Below, one piece after another: positions 17,808 to 27,528 of a stretch of 64,000 nt of DNA. The stretch's first letter is position 1. Each line of letters starts with the position of its first letter. The stretch is from DATDPM01 sp963841995 (GTDB taxonomy: Bacteria; Pseudomonadota; Alphaproteobacteria; DATDPM01), in the NCBI GenBank assembly GCA_963841995.1, contig CAWJEX010000006.1, positions 34,738 through 98,737 on the forward strand. Direction: 5' to 3'. The notes beneath the pieces were generated by a model. It was not told where the DNA came from, did no database searches, and was given only the letters and a program-made list of their open reading frames with translations. Position numbers and translations under genes: made by a program.

Positions 17808-18943
17808 ATGTTCGATCGCATCCTGCCGATCCTTATCAAAGAGTTTATCGAGCTCAAGCGTGACAAATGGCAGCGCTTCCGCCTCATCGTGCCGCCGCTC
17901 GTCCAAATGCTGGTCTTTGGGTACGCGGCAACCTTCGAAGTCTACCACGTATCAACTATCGTCCTCGATCGTGACCAGACCATGGAAAGCCGCGACCTGA
18001 TTTCGCATTTTTCGTTCACGGGCCAATTCGATATTGTCAAAGACGCTATGACCGACGCCGAGATCGAAAACGCCATCAATAACAGCGATGCCGCTGTCGC
18101 GATCGTCATTCACCCAGGATTTGCCGCATTGCTGCGCAAAGGGCAGCCGGCGCCGATCCAGGTTATCGTGGATGGAACCAACTCGAACACCGCCTTGATC
18201 TCGCTTGGCTATCTCAATCTCATTGTGGCCCAGTATTCGCAGGATTACGCCGCAGAGCTGATGAATCATGGCCATGGACAAGACGGCGCGAAACCAGTTC
18301 AGGTGACGCTCGAACAGCGTCCTTGGTACAATCCCAATCTTAACGGCCGTTGGTTCTTCGTGCCGGGCGTTATCGGCACCTTGACGCTGGTCGTGATTAT
18401 AAATCTCACTGCCTCGGCGATTGTGCGCGAGCGCGAGGCTGGCACGCTCGAGCAAATCATGGTGTCGCCAATCCGTCCTTCCGAGTTCATCCTCGGCAAG
18501 ACCTTGCCATTCTTCATCGTCGGAATGGCCGAAGTCGCTCTAGTCGCCGTTTTCGGCACATTGTGGTTCGACATCCCCTTCGTCGGCAATCCGCTGATTC
18601 TGCTTCTGGGGACCGCGTTATTCCTCCTAAGCACACTCGGGTTGGGAACTTCCTCATCTCAACGGTTTGCAAAACGGAGCAGCAAGCCTTCGCCTCGAAT
18701 TTTTTTGTCATCAACCCGATGTTCACCCTGTCCGGGTTTGCCTTTCCGATCGCCAGCATGCCAAAACCGCTGCAGTGGCTCACCTACCTGGACCCCTTAC
18801 GTTATTATCTGGTCGTGATCCGCGCGACTTTTCTCAAGGGCGTGGGGCTCGATGCACTGTGGCCAAGCATGCTGGGCATGGCCATTCTGGGCCTCGGACT
18901 TCTCACGATCAGCATTCTTCGCTTCCGTAAATCCCTCGACTGA
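17808..18943 (+). pseudogene. ABC-2 permease (YbhR-like), frameshifted
   Basis: This is the second permease of the pump, starting 7 bases after the first. The N-terminal helix, the periplasmic domain (VDGTNSNTALISLGYLN) and the first helices of the membrane domain are in one frame to STLGLG. A missing base near 18646 moves the rest (TVCKTEQQAFASNFFVINP through LRFRKSLD) into another frame. Unlike most lesions in this window it is a one-base loss. Restored length is about 378 residues. It is the last gene of the operon. Confidence 0.82.
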
Positions 18944-19012
18944 GATGTTTGTGCGGAGGATGTCGAAGGATGCATGCATATTTGGCAATTGCGATCGCTA
19001 GGATTCCCAGCC

Positions 19013-19135
19013 CTCTACGTGACGGCCACAGGGCAGCGCGTCGTCGTTCTACGGGTGTTTGTCAAGAGGACACCGAAGACCCCCAACCGTGAAATCGCAC
19101 TGGCCATGCAAAGGGCAAAGGAGTTGCACCAATGA
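19013..19135 (+). pseudogene. HigB/Gp49-type toxin, C-terminal fragment
   Basis: A frame without a start codon gives LYVTATGQRVVVLRVFVKRT and ends in IALAMQRAKELHQ. That is the conserved end of phage-derived Gp49-like HigB ribonucleases (FVKKTxKTP...EIxxA motif). Its stop overlaps the ATG of the following XRE gene (ATGA), the usual toxin-antitoxin coupling. The first 60 or so codons are gone. Confidence 0.65.
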
Positions 19136-19345
19136 CCAAGGTAAGAGACTTGCACCGCAAATGGATGAAGGAGCCAGACTACCGGCTCGCCTACGAAGGT
19201 TTGGCCGATGAATTCGACGTGGCAAGAGCCATGATCGAGGCCAGGACCAGCGCCGGACTTTCGCAGAGTCAGCTTGCCCGCCGCACGAAAACGTCGCAGT
19301 CCTACATCGCCCGCATCGAGAGCGGCAAGGTGCGCGTTGGCGCAA
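19132..19345 (+). pseudogene. XRE-family antitoxin, 3'-truncated
   Basis: The protein begins MTKVRDLHRKWMKEPDYR and carries a helix-turn-helix (AGLSQSQLARRTKTSQSYIA) as in HigA-type antitoxins. After RIESGKVRV the sequence departs from the family and runs into an IS3 remnant. The open frame continues to 19443 with unrelated residues. It is the partner of the toxin fragment just upstream; the module is dead. Confidence 0.7.
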
Positions 19346-19381
19346 GGAATCCGGCGGGATTGATCTTGAACAGCCCGGCGG

Positions 19382-19480
19382 ATGAAGGACCTGGAGAAGG
19401 AGAATGCATGCCTGGGCCGGCTGGTTGCCGACTTGTCGCTTGAGAAGCAGGTGTTGATGGACATTTCCTCGGGAAACTTG
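19382..19480 (+). mobile_element. IS3-family OrfA C-terminal remnant
   Basis: The frame reads MKDLEKENACLGRLVADLSL and then EKQVLMDISSGNL. This is the leucine-zipper end of IS3-family OrfA proteins. No OrfB follows in the same orientation. The fragment may mark the insertion that truncated the antitoxin gene. Confidence 0.6.
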
Positions 19481-19640
19481 CCCCGAACGGCGGCGGTAGG
19501 CGGCGGCGCGGGACCCTCAACTGCGTTGATAGGATCGGTAAGTTTCCCGTTTTCGAGCCCCAGCGCCGATCTCACTGTTCTTGAAATGCAGCGGCGCATC
19601 GATCCCTTAAAATCGAAGCGCCGCTTGAAATCACGTCTTC

Positions 19641-20040
19641 TCAGTTGCCGACGTATTTCTTGTAGGCCGCGATCCAATCGGTGGCGATTGCGCGCCGGCT
19701 TCTTTTAAATCAATCTCGCCGTCGCAGACCATTGCGTGCAAACGGTCTTCGAGCCTGTCTTTGACATGCGCCTTCCAGGGCTCCGTTTCGAAAGACTGCG
19801 GCCAAAGATTCTTGATGTCGTTGCTGCCGCCAGCTCCAGGCTGAAGAGATGGTCGATGTCGTATTTGTCCGGACGATTCTTTGCGATTCCATATTCGAGA
19901 TACACGCGCCGCTTCAGCGAGCCCTCGACGTGCCGGACCGAATGCGTATGGCCCGGCTGACAGATTTGCTTCTTGCCAACGTTGAGAACGGCGCCCGCAC
20001 CAGAGCAAAAGTTATTCGGCAAAAAGTCTTTTAATATCAA
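19641..20040 (-). pseudogene. HNH-endonuclease-like protein, frameshifted
   Basis: Pieces in two frames join into one HNH-type sequence: YGIAKNRPDKYDIDHLFSLE, then GSNDIKNLWPQSFETEPW, then VCDGEIDLKEA and IATDWIAAYKKYVGN with a stop at 19641. The IDHL and NDIKNLWP elements correspond to the HNH metal site of small secreted or phage-associated nucleases. At least two one-base losses (about 19702 and 19830) break it. Its start region overlaps an att-like repeat. Confidence 0.6.
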
Positions 20041-20046
20041 TGACTT
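20026..20046. repeat. att-like repeat, decayed copy
   Basis: GTCTTTTAATATCAATGACTT resembles the ATCCTTTGAAATCAATAACT repeat at 6135 and 49663 with about four differences and the same orientation. All three overlap a minus-strand start reading MI(S/L)KD. Confidence 0.4.
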
Positions 20047-20223
20047 ACGACCAGAGGGGAGCTGGAATCGCAGATTTCCCCAAGTCGGTCAAGGATTTCA
20101 GCGATGCCGAGCCCCTAATTTCGACGCTTGTGTCACACTTCTGTGCGTTTCCCCCAATGTCGTATAAATCATACCTGACAAAATTAAAAGCTTATGTAAG
20201 GTGAGGTACAAAAGCTGCCAATT

Positions 20224-20798
20224 TCACCGCGATGAAAGGCTGTGCCTCTCGGAAATCAGATTCGGCAATACTGATGGTAGAGCCCGCCGAGAAGTCGAGA
20301 CCGCGGCCATATCGCTTGACCGCTGAATCGGTCGGCCTATGGGCGTGTCCTTGCCAAACCAGAGATGAGTCCGGAGTTGATTGTAATCGCCGCATACGAT
20401 TTGAGGATCCAGCGCAGGTGGGTCTCGCCGAGGAAAATCACATGATCCAAACAGTTCCTTTGGATCGAGCCAATGAGCCGGTCTGCGCATGCGTTCTGGC
20501 AAGGTGATCTTGGCGCGGTCGGGTGGTCGTGGATGCCCATGGCCCGGAGCCACTGTCTGACGCTGTCGCCACAGGCTGCGTCTCGATCCCTGATGAAATA
20601 TCGAGGGCGCACTCCCACAGAAGGGCTTGCGTGATCCGGCGCGCGATCGATTCCACCGTCGGATGAGAAGTGATGCCGAAGACCCGCCGATCGAGGTTGG
20701 TAAGCCTCGGTTTCTTTGGCGCCGCAGAACACTGCGTTGGTGCCGAAGCACGAGGTTCTCGGCCTCAAGCTCGCGCTCGGCTTGAGTTTCGCCGCCAA
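20224..20798 (-). mobile_element. DDE integrase-core transposase remnant
   Basis: Several frames together give an integrase-core transposase: LRHQRSVLRRQRN, SHPTVESIARRITQA, RPRYFIRDRDAACGDSVRQW, TAPRSPCQNACADRLIGSIQ, then RTHLWFGKDTPIGRPIQR. The second catalytic Asp (IRDRD) and the Glu region (ADRLIGS, where E is usual in AERLIGS) are recognisable. The N-terminal third is missing and there are at least three frame changes. It is a dead IS3/IS481-like element without identifiable ends. Confidence 0.7.
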
Positions 20799-20922
20799 AA
20801 GATGGGCTAGGGACTTAAGGCAATCCCGTATCGCGGCGGATTACCCAATCTGCGGCTTCTTGCTGACGCGGATCGGATTTCCGACAAACAACGGACGCGC
20901 CCATCGCTGGCCGAACGTTCCA

Positions 20923-20936
20923 TTGATCAGGATCAA
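20923..20936. promoter_or_regulatory. FNR/FixK box upstream of ppsA
   Basis: TTGATCAGGATCAA is a perfect match to TTGAT-N4-ATCAA. It ends 61 bases before the ppsA start codon. The context suggests oxygen-dependent control of phosphoenolpyruvate synthesis. Confidence 0.65.
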
Positions 20937-20997
20937 AGCGCCCGCTCCCGTTTGCGGCAGACTGTATCCTAAAATTCGTCGTTCGGGGAGGGACGCC

Positions 20998-23437
20998 ATG
21001 CCCGCTCAAAGCTATGTCCGGTGGTTCCGCGATATTCGGCTCGACGCCGTCCCGCTGGTCGGCGGCAAAAACGCCTCGCTTGGCGAGCTTTATTCCAGCT
21101 TGTCTGCCTCGGGCGTCAAAGTGCCGAATGGATTTGCCCTCACTGCAGCGGCCTATCGCGAGGCGCTGGCATTGGCGGGCGCTGGAGACCGGCTCCATCG
21201 ACTATTGGACGGGCTCGACAAGTCGGATGTCGAGCGGCTCGCTCGGCGGGCCGCCGAGGCGCGCCAGATCGTCTATGAAGCGACCGCCGGCGATGTGCTA
21301 CGCCAGCAGATCGCCGAACTCCTATCGCGCGTTGGAACAGGAATACGGCGCCGGCCTGGCCGTGGCGGTTCGAAGCTCCGCAACCGCCGAAGATCTCCCA
21401 AACGCCAGTTTTGCCGGTCAGCACGATAGTTTCCTCAATGTCCGCGGCGAGGCGGATCTATTTGAGGCGTGTCGACGCTGCTTCGCATCAATCTTCACCG
21501 ATCGGGCGATCGTCTACCGCATGGACAACGGCTTCGACCATTTCAAGGTCGCGCTCTCGGTGGGCGTGATGAAGATGGTCCGTTCCGATCTTGCTTCCAG
21601 TGGCGTGGTCTTCACGCTCGATACCGAATCCGGCTTTCGCGACGTGGTATTCATCACGGGCGTCTATGGGCTCGGCGAAAACATCGTGCAGGGCCGCGCG
21701 GATCCGGACGAGTTTTATGTACACAAGCCCACTTTCAAACAAGGATTTCGCGCCGTGCTGCGCCGCTCGCTCGGCAAGAAGCAGCTTCGCATGGTCTATG
21801 CCGAGGGACACATCGGCTACACGACGCGTAACGTGCAGACGCAAGATGAGGAGCGCCAGCGCTTTTGTCTGACGGATGCAGAGGTGCTGAAGCTCGCGAG
21901 CGATGCCATCGTGATCGAAGACCATTATTCGACAAAGTCCGGCCACCCAATGCCGATGGATATCGAATGGGCGAAGGACGGCGGCGACAGCCAGATCTAC
22001 ATTATCCAGGCGCGGCCGGAAACCGTTGCTTCGCGCCGATCGTCAAATTTCTTCGAAACCTATACGCTTGATGGGACCGGTCCTGTGCTCGCAACAGGGC
22101 GCGCCGTCGGCGAGAAGATCGCAGCCGGAAGCGCTCGGGTGGTTTCAAATCTTCACGATCTCGCCTCGTTTCATCCCGGTGAGGTGCTCGTCGCCGATGC
22201 AACGAGCCCGGACTGGGAACCGGTGATGAAAACGGCTGCAGCGGTCGTGACGAACCGCGGCGGTCGGACCTGTCATGCCGCCATCGTTGCGCGCGAGCTG
22301 GGCGTGCCCGCCGTGGTCGGCGCCGAGGATGCGACGCGGAAGATCGCGAACGGCCGCACCGTCACCGTGTCTTGTGCCGAAGGCGATATCGGCCACGTCT
22401 ATGACGGAAGTATCCCGTTCAAGGCCACGCGGGTTCCCTTGAGCGCGATTGCGCGTCCGCACACCGAGACCATGGTAAACCTTGGCAACCCCGATCTCGC
22501 TTTTCGCACCGCGATGATGCCCAATGACGGGGTGGGATTGGCGCGCATGGAATTCATCATCAGCGAGTATATCGGGGTGCATCCCATGGCGCTTGTCCAT
22601 CCGCAGAAGGTAACGTCGACCGAGGCGAAGCGGGCGATCGCCCGGCTCACGCGCGGTTATGAGCGTCCCAGCGATTTCTTCGTCGAGAGGCTGGCCGAAG
22701 GCGTCGGCACCATTGCGGCGGCCTTTTACCCAAAGCCGGTGATCGTGCGCCTTTCCGATTTCAAGACCAATGAATACGCGAGTCTTCTCGGCGGCGCGGA
22801 TTTCGAACCGAAAGAGGCAAACCCGATGCTCGGCTTTCGTGGCGCCTCGCGCTATGCTCATCCGGCCTATGCCGAGGGCTTTGCGCTCGAATGCGCCGCG
22901 TTGCACCGGGTGCGCGAGACAATGGGGCTGACAAATCTGCGCATCATGATCCCCTTCTGCCGCCGGGTCGAAGAGGCCCAGCGCGTGATCGAGGCGATGG
23001 CCCAGAACGGCTTGAAACGCGGCGACAACGGGCTTGAAGTTTATATGATGTGTGAAATCCCCAACAACGTGATCCAGATCGAGGCCTTCGCAAAGCTGTT
23101 CGATGGCTTCTCGATCGGTTCGAACGATCTGACGCAGCTTACGCTCGGCGTGGATCGAGATTCGGAGATCGTGGCGTTCGATTTCGACGAGCGCGATCCC
23201 GGGATGCTGGAGATGCTCCGGCTCGCAGTTACGGGTGCCAAGCGGAGCCATCGACACGTCGGCATTTGCGGCGAGGCTCCTGCAAATTACCCGGAAATTG
23301 CGCGGTTCCTCACCGAACTTGGCATCGATTCGATCAGCGTCAATCCTGGAAGCTTGCTGCGGACGATGGAAGTCGCGCGCGACGCCGAGCGCGAGCAGGC
23401 CGGGCGGCCGCCACGACCGGCAAACACACCGCGCTAG
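20998..23437 (+). pseudogene. ppsA: Phosphoenolpyruvate synthase, one frameshift
   Basis: The enzyme makes PEP from pyruvate and ATP for gluconeogenesis. The N-terminal ATP-grasp part starts MPAQSYVRWFRDIRLD behind a GGGAGGG ribosome site. One extra base near 21320 then moves the frame: the continuation is YRALEQEYGAGLAVAVRSSA. The phosphohistidine domain has GGRTCHAAIVAREL, and the C-terminal PEP-binding barrel has GSNDLTQLTLGVDRDS and the catalytic Cys in GICGEAPANYPE. Restored length is about 812 residues, normal for PpsA. A perfect FNR box lies upstream. An IS630 element follows. Family call is certain; whether the gene is broken in the cell is not. Confidence 0.88.
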
Positions 23438-23542
23438 CGAGGACTGCTAAATGGCGCGGAACTCTGACTTTCGCCATCCAAGCTAGACCCTGGCGGATCG
23501 CAAAATCCGCCAATGGGCCGAAGCCGTTGCAAGCCGGGCTTA

Positions 23543-24592
23543 GAGCGGGATGATTTTTAGCTGAATCGATTGGGGATTCCCGAGTCAGGGGATCTATGAT
23601 TCAACCTTCTGGCTGGAGTGGAGGCCAGGAGGTATGGCGAAACCCTATTCTATCGATCTTCGCGAGCGTGTTGTTTCAGCGGTTGAGAAGGGCGGCCTGT
23701 CGCGGCACCAGGCGGCGGCACGATTTGAGCTCGGGGTCAGTACGGTGATCAAGTGGGTCCGGCGGTTCCGGGAGACGGGGAGCATGGCGCCGGGCAAGAT
23801 GGGCGGGCACAAGCCGAAGGCCATTCGAGGCGAGCACCACATCTTTCTGGTGCAACGGATCAAGGAACGAGACTTCACGCTGCGCGGGCTGGTGGCCGAA
23901 CTCGCCGAGCGCGGCCTCAAGGTCGACTATCGGTCGGTCTGGAACTTCGTCCATGCCGAGAAGCTGAGTTTTAAAAAAAACGGTCCTCGCCAGCGAACAG
24001 GATCGTCCCGACGTCGCGCGAAGGCGTGAGCAGTGGGCAAAGTATCAGAACCGGATTGAACCTGAGCGCTTGGTATTCATCGACGAAACCTGGACCAAGA
24101 CCAACATGGCGCCGCTCAGGGGATGGGCGCCGCAGGGCAGGAGGCTCAGGGCCAAGGCTCCTTACGGCCACTGGAAAACCATGACGTTCTTGGCGGCGCT
24201 GCGCCACGATCACATCGATGCGCCATGGCTCATCGACGGTCCGATCAATGGCGAAAGATTCCGGGTCTATGTCGAGAAAGTCCTCGTCCCCACCCTGAGG
24301 CCCGGCGACATCGTTATCATGGACAATCTCGGCAGCCATCGGGGAAGAGCCATTCGCCGAGCCATCCGATCGGCCGGCGCCAAGCTGTTCCTCCTGCCAA
24401 AATATTCGCCAGACCTCAATCCCATCGAACAGGTGTTTGCCAAGCTCAAGCACCTGTTGCGCAAGGCGGCCGCGCGTACCATCGAAGCCGTCTGTGCCAG
24501 CATTGGCCAACTCCTCGACGCCTTCACACCCCAGGAGTGCGCCAACTACTTCAGAAACGCCGGCTATGGGCTAACCTGAAATCATCCCGCTC
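23543..24592 (+). mobile_element. IS630-family insertion sequence, copy 1 (1050 bp)
   Basis: The element is flanked by TA on both sides (23541-23542 and 24593-24594), the target duplication of IS630/Tc1 elements. The ends are inverted repeats beginning GAGCGGGATGATTT. An internal subterminal motif CTGAATCGATTGGGGATTCC at the left end recurs in the second IS630 element at 57.8 kb. It carries one transposase in two frames. It lies between ppsA and a glk fragment whose 3' end is missing. Confidence 0.88.
23634..24579 (+). CDS. IS630 transposase, two overlapping frames joined at an A8 run
   Basis: Frame one (23634-24029) gives the helix-turn-helix DNA-binding half, MAKPYSIDLRERVVSAVEKG to EKLSFKKN. 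Frame two gives the DDE half: VFIDETWTKTNM (first Asp), VIMDNLGSHRG (second Asp), and PDLNPIEQVFAKLK (Glu). The frames meet at eight adenines (23973-23980). A +1 shift, or transcripts with one A fewer, would fuse them into about 314 residues. AGGAGGT stands directly before the start. The same arrangement in the second copy suggests programmed slippage rather than damage. Confidence 0.85.
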
Positions 24593-24594
24593 TA

Positions 24595-25277
24595 GAGCGT
24601 TCTTCGATGCCGCAGCGGGTCGATCGGCAAGCGGATCGGCCCGTGCATATAGGAAGGGCGAGCGCATCCATTGTAGCGCTCCGCCATGCATTGGACAGGC
24701 ATGGCCGAGGCGATCGTCATATCGCGCGCGTGAACCACGTCATCGGCGTTGGGAAGCGATGCATGGCCGCCTTCACCGCAAGGGCGCGCAGCGATGGCCG
24801 TGGCCGGCACCAAGCATGCAACTCCGAGGCCGGTGCCGGGGCCCAGAACCGCGATCGGCCGGTCGGGCGCCGCGGCGCCAACCCCGATCGGGACAATGTC
24901 TGTCGAGCCGAGCCGCGGTATCGCCCAGGCAGTAGCCTCGAAACCATTGGTCAAGGAAACCGAGGAAAAGCCGAAGGCCTCGCGAATGGTCTCCGCGTCA
25001 ATTTTCAGGGGCTGTTGGTAGGGACACTCTGGCCGTCTCTCACCGGCCCAGCGACAGCGAGCAGCGCATGACGCACTTGGCTCCCGTGCGGTTCGGCTGC
25101 GAGACAGGTGCCGATCGCGTCGAGCAGGTTCTTGTAGCTTGCAGTCGGACTGGATTTGACCGGCCCGACGATCCCTCGGTCGCAAAGAGCGAAGCGAAGA
25201 TTGGTGCCAACAATGTCGCCCAACAGCACTGGATTGCGGTTGCGCGCGGCGAGGATGGCACGGCGGCGCACGTCTGA
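24595..25277 (-). pseudogene. glk: Glucokinase, frameshifted and truncated by IS630
   Basis: The N-terminal part reads NRNPVLLGDIVGTNLRFALC; the usual DIGGTN phosphate loop has Val for the first Gly. A missing base near 25015 shifts the frame, and the sequence continues KIDAETIREAFGFSSVSLTN, AVLGPGTGLGVACLVP and GEGGHASLPN. The last third of the enzyme is absent: similarity fades after LPNADD and the IS630 end lies at 24592. It would have phosphorylated glucose released by MalQ and GlgX, next to which it sits in the same orientation. Confidence 0.75.
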
Positions 25278-25296
25278 AGCGCGGGAATGCACGCGC

Positions 25297-27528
25297 TTAG
25301 GCCGGTGCCGGCGCCGAAGGCCGCTGCGTGCGCAGAAGCCGCGCCAAAGAGATGATCCGGGCATCAACGGCCAGATCGTCGCTGCTGATGGGGAGCTTGC
25401 AGCGCCAGTTAGGATGCTCGTCCACCGTTCCCGGCAAGTTCGTCTGGACCTCGACGCCCAGAACATCCTCCGGCTGCATCATCAAGAGCCGACTGGCTGT
25501 TCGCGCCAGAAAAGCATAGACGGCTTCGACGAGCTCCTGCGTCGCCGCGGCGGGAATGGCCTTGTCGTTGGCTTGAGACCATAGCCCTGCGGCCTGCAAG
25601 GCAGCGATCAGCGCTAGACGCGCCCGTTCTCTTTCCCGCCGCGCGGTCTGCTCCATCGCAGGGTTCGGGAACAGACCGAGCCCGGCGCGGACATCGATGT
25701 CGCGGCCGCGCCAAAAGCCCGCGAACGGCGGAAGGTCGTGACTCCCGACGGCGACCTGCGATAGGGGAGGATACTGATCTGGAGAGCGAAAATTCCCATC
25801 GGCGTCGTGCTCGAAATAGAGCAGACGGCAGGAGAGAATGCATGCTTCCTGGAGTCGCTCCCTGAGCCCTTCGGGCACCGTTCCCAAATCTTCGCCGACG
25901 ACGGCGCAGCGCGCCCTCTGGCTTTCAAGGGCGGTGATTGCGAGAAAATCGGCGAGCGGATATCGCACGTAGCCGCCTTCGGCCGCGGTGGCGTTCTCCG
26001 GTATCCAGAAGAGGCGCGTGAAGCCGAGGATGTGATCGATGCGCAGCGCGCCGGCGTGCCTCATGTTACTGCGGAGGACTTCAATGAAGGGGCGGTAGGC
26101 CTCTTCCCGCAAGCCGATCGGATCGAATGGCGGCAGACCCCAATTTTGCCCGTTCACGTTGAAGGGGTCGGGTGGTGCGCCCATGGAGGCTGCCAAGGCG
26201 AGGCTGCGCTGGTCCAGCCAGGCATCGGCACCGTGTGGGTCGGAGCCCAAAGCGAGATCGCGATAGAGGCCTATGGGCATCCTGTGCTCGGCTGCTTTAG
26301 CGGCCGCGACCGCCATCTGGCGGTCCGCCTCCCATTGGAGATATTGGAAAAACAGAAGACGGTCCGCGTGATCGCGGCGGAATTGCGTCACGGCCGCGGA
26401 GCCAGGGTCGCGATAATCCGGCGGCCAATCGCGCCACGAAAGGTGCCCGGTCCGCCCGCGTCGAAAGTGCTCGGAGAGTGCCTCGAAGGCGGCGAAGGTC
26501 TCCAGCGCTGCACCCCGCTGTTGCTGAAAACGGCGGAAGGCGGTGGCGCGATCCCCGCCGCGATTGAGTTCGGTCTCCCGGAAAACTGCGTAGAGCATCT
26601 CGAAGACCGGAAACTTCAGAGCGGCGACACGTGCGTGATCGACCAGCTGACTACGCCGGAGCGCGGCCCGCTCGCCTTGGAACGCGGGGTCGGCCAATAG
26701 TCGGCGTGCGGCGTCGCAGGCATCGAGCTCGGGAACGGCGCTTATCTCGATATAGAGCGGATTCAAGAACGCGCGAGCCGATGGCGAATAGGGGCTGGCA
26801 TGGGCGGGATTGCCGGTGAAGAGCGCGTTCGTGGGATTGAGGCCCACCGCTCCAGCGCCAAGTGATGCAGCGGCACCAACGAAGCGGCCAAGGTCGCCGA
26901 AATCCCCTATCCCCCAGCTGCGGCGGCCCGCCAGGCCATAAAGCTGCAAAGCGAAGCCCCAGATTCCCGGCGGTCGCGCGAGTGCCTCGGGCAGGTAGCA
27001 CCGCGCCGGCGCGCTGATGAGCGAGGTCGTGCCCTGCAGTGAGCTCCTCGCCCCTTCTACCGTCAGATCGAGGCGATGATAACCCAAGGGAAGCCCGAGC
27101 GGCAGATTCAGCCGCCGCCGCTCGATCGCTCTTCCGTCATGCGCTGTCCGACCCGTGAGCGGAAGCTGGTTGGGTCCGACGGCGCCGCTACGCACGGTTC
27201 CGTCTTCCCCGGTGATGGTCCAGGAGACCAGCCCGTCCGCCAGGTCCGCGGGATGATTGAACGAGACCGCGCCATCTTCGCCATGGAAGGCCGAAAGCAC
27301 CGATACTGGAGTGACGACTTGCTGCCATGTGGACGCCTCAAGAGCGGCCAAGCTGGCAACGCGCTCGGATTCCGTCTCGACCCGGAACCCCATCGCCGCA
27401 AGCAGGGCGCATGTTGAATCCGGCGATAGCTCGTGACGATGGCCCCAAATGTCGTGGTAATGAGGCTCGATGCCCGCGAGGGAGGCGAGACGATCGAGCG
27501 TCGCCGATTCATTCATCACGCGGCTCAT
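25297..27528 (-). CDS. malQ: 4-alpha-glucanotransferase (amylomaltase, GH77)
   Basis: MalQ transfers segments of 1,4-alpha-glucan between chains and releases glucose, working on maltodextrins from glycogen breakdown. The 743-residue protein has an N-terminal carbohydrate-binding part and the GH77 barrel. Landmarks are GRRSWGIGDFGDLGRF (201-216), the nucleophile Asp498 in RIDHILGFTRLFWIPE, the acid/base Glu546 in VGEDLGTVPEGL, and the third acidic residue Asp598 in GSHDLP. The start (GTG/ATG region at 27528 or ATG 27516) overlaps the end of glgX, so the two are translated together. It belongs to the minus-strand operon glgP-glgB-glgX-malQ-glk. Confidence 0.92.
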   Translation of the reverse strand: MSRVMNESATLDRLASLAGIEPHYHDIWGHRHELSPDSTCALLAAMGFRVETESERVASLAALEASTWQQVVTPVSVLSAFHGEDGAVSFNHPADLADGLVSWTITGEDGTVRSGAVGPNQLPLTGRTAHDGRAIERRRLNLPLGLPLGYHRLDLTVEGARSSLQGTTSLISAPARCYLPEALARPPGIWGFALQLYGLAGRRSWGIGDFGDLGRFVGAAASLGAGAVGLNPTNALFTGNPAHASPYSPSARAFLNPLYIEISAVPELDACDAARRLLADPAFQGERAALRRSQLVDHARVAALKFPVFEMLYAVFRETELNRGGDRATAFRRFQQQRGAALETFAAFEALSEHFRRGRTGHLSWRDWPPDYRDPGSAAVTQFRRDHADRLLFFQYLQWEADRQMAVAAAKAAEHRMPIGLYRDLALGSDPHGADAWLDQRSLALAASMGAPPDPFNVNGQNWGLPPFDPIGLREEAYRPFIEVLRSNMRHAGALRIDHILGFTRLFWIPENATAAEGGYVRYPLADFLAITALESQRARCAVVGEDLGTVPEGLRERLQEACILSCRLLYFEHDADGNFRSPDQYPPLSQVAVGSHDLPPFAGFWRGRDIDVRAGLGLFPNPAMEQTARRERERARLALIAALQAAGLWSQANDKAIPAAATQELVEAVYAFLARTASRLLMMQPEDVLGVEVQTNLPGTVDEHPNWRCKLPISSDDLAVDARIISLARLLRTQRPSAPAPA

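Noticed and set aside
22145..23257. 370-codon open frame antisense to ppsA
   Set aside because: It is the mirror of a conserved PEP synthase region and has no recognisable domain.
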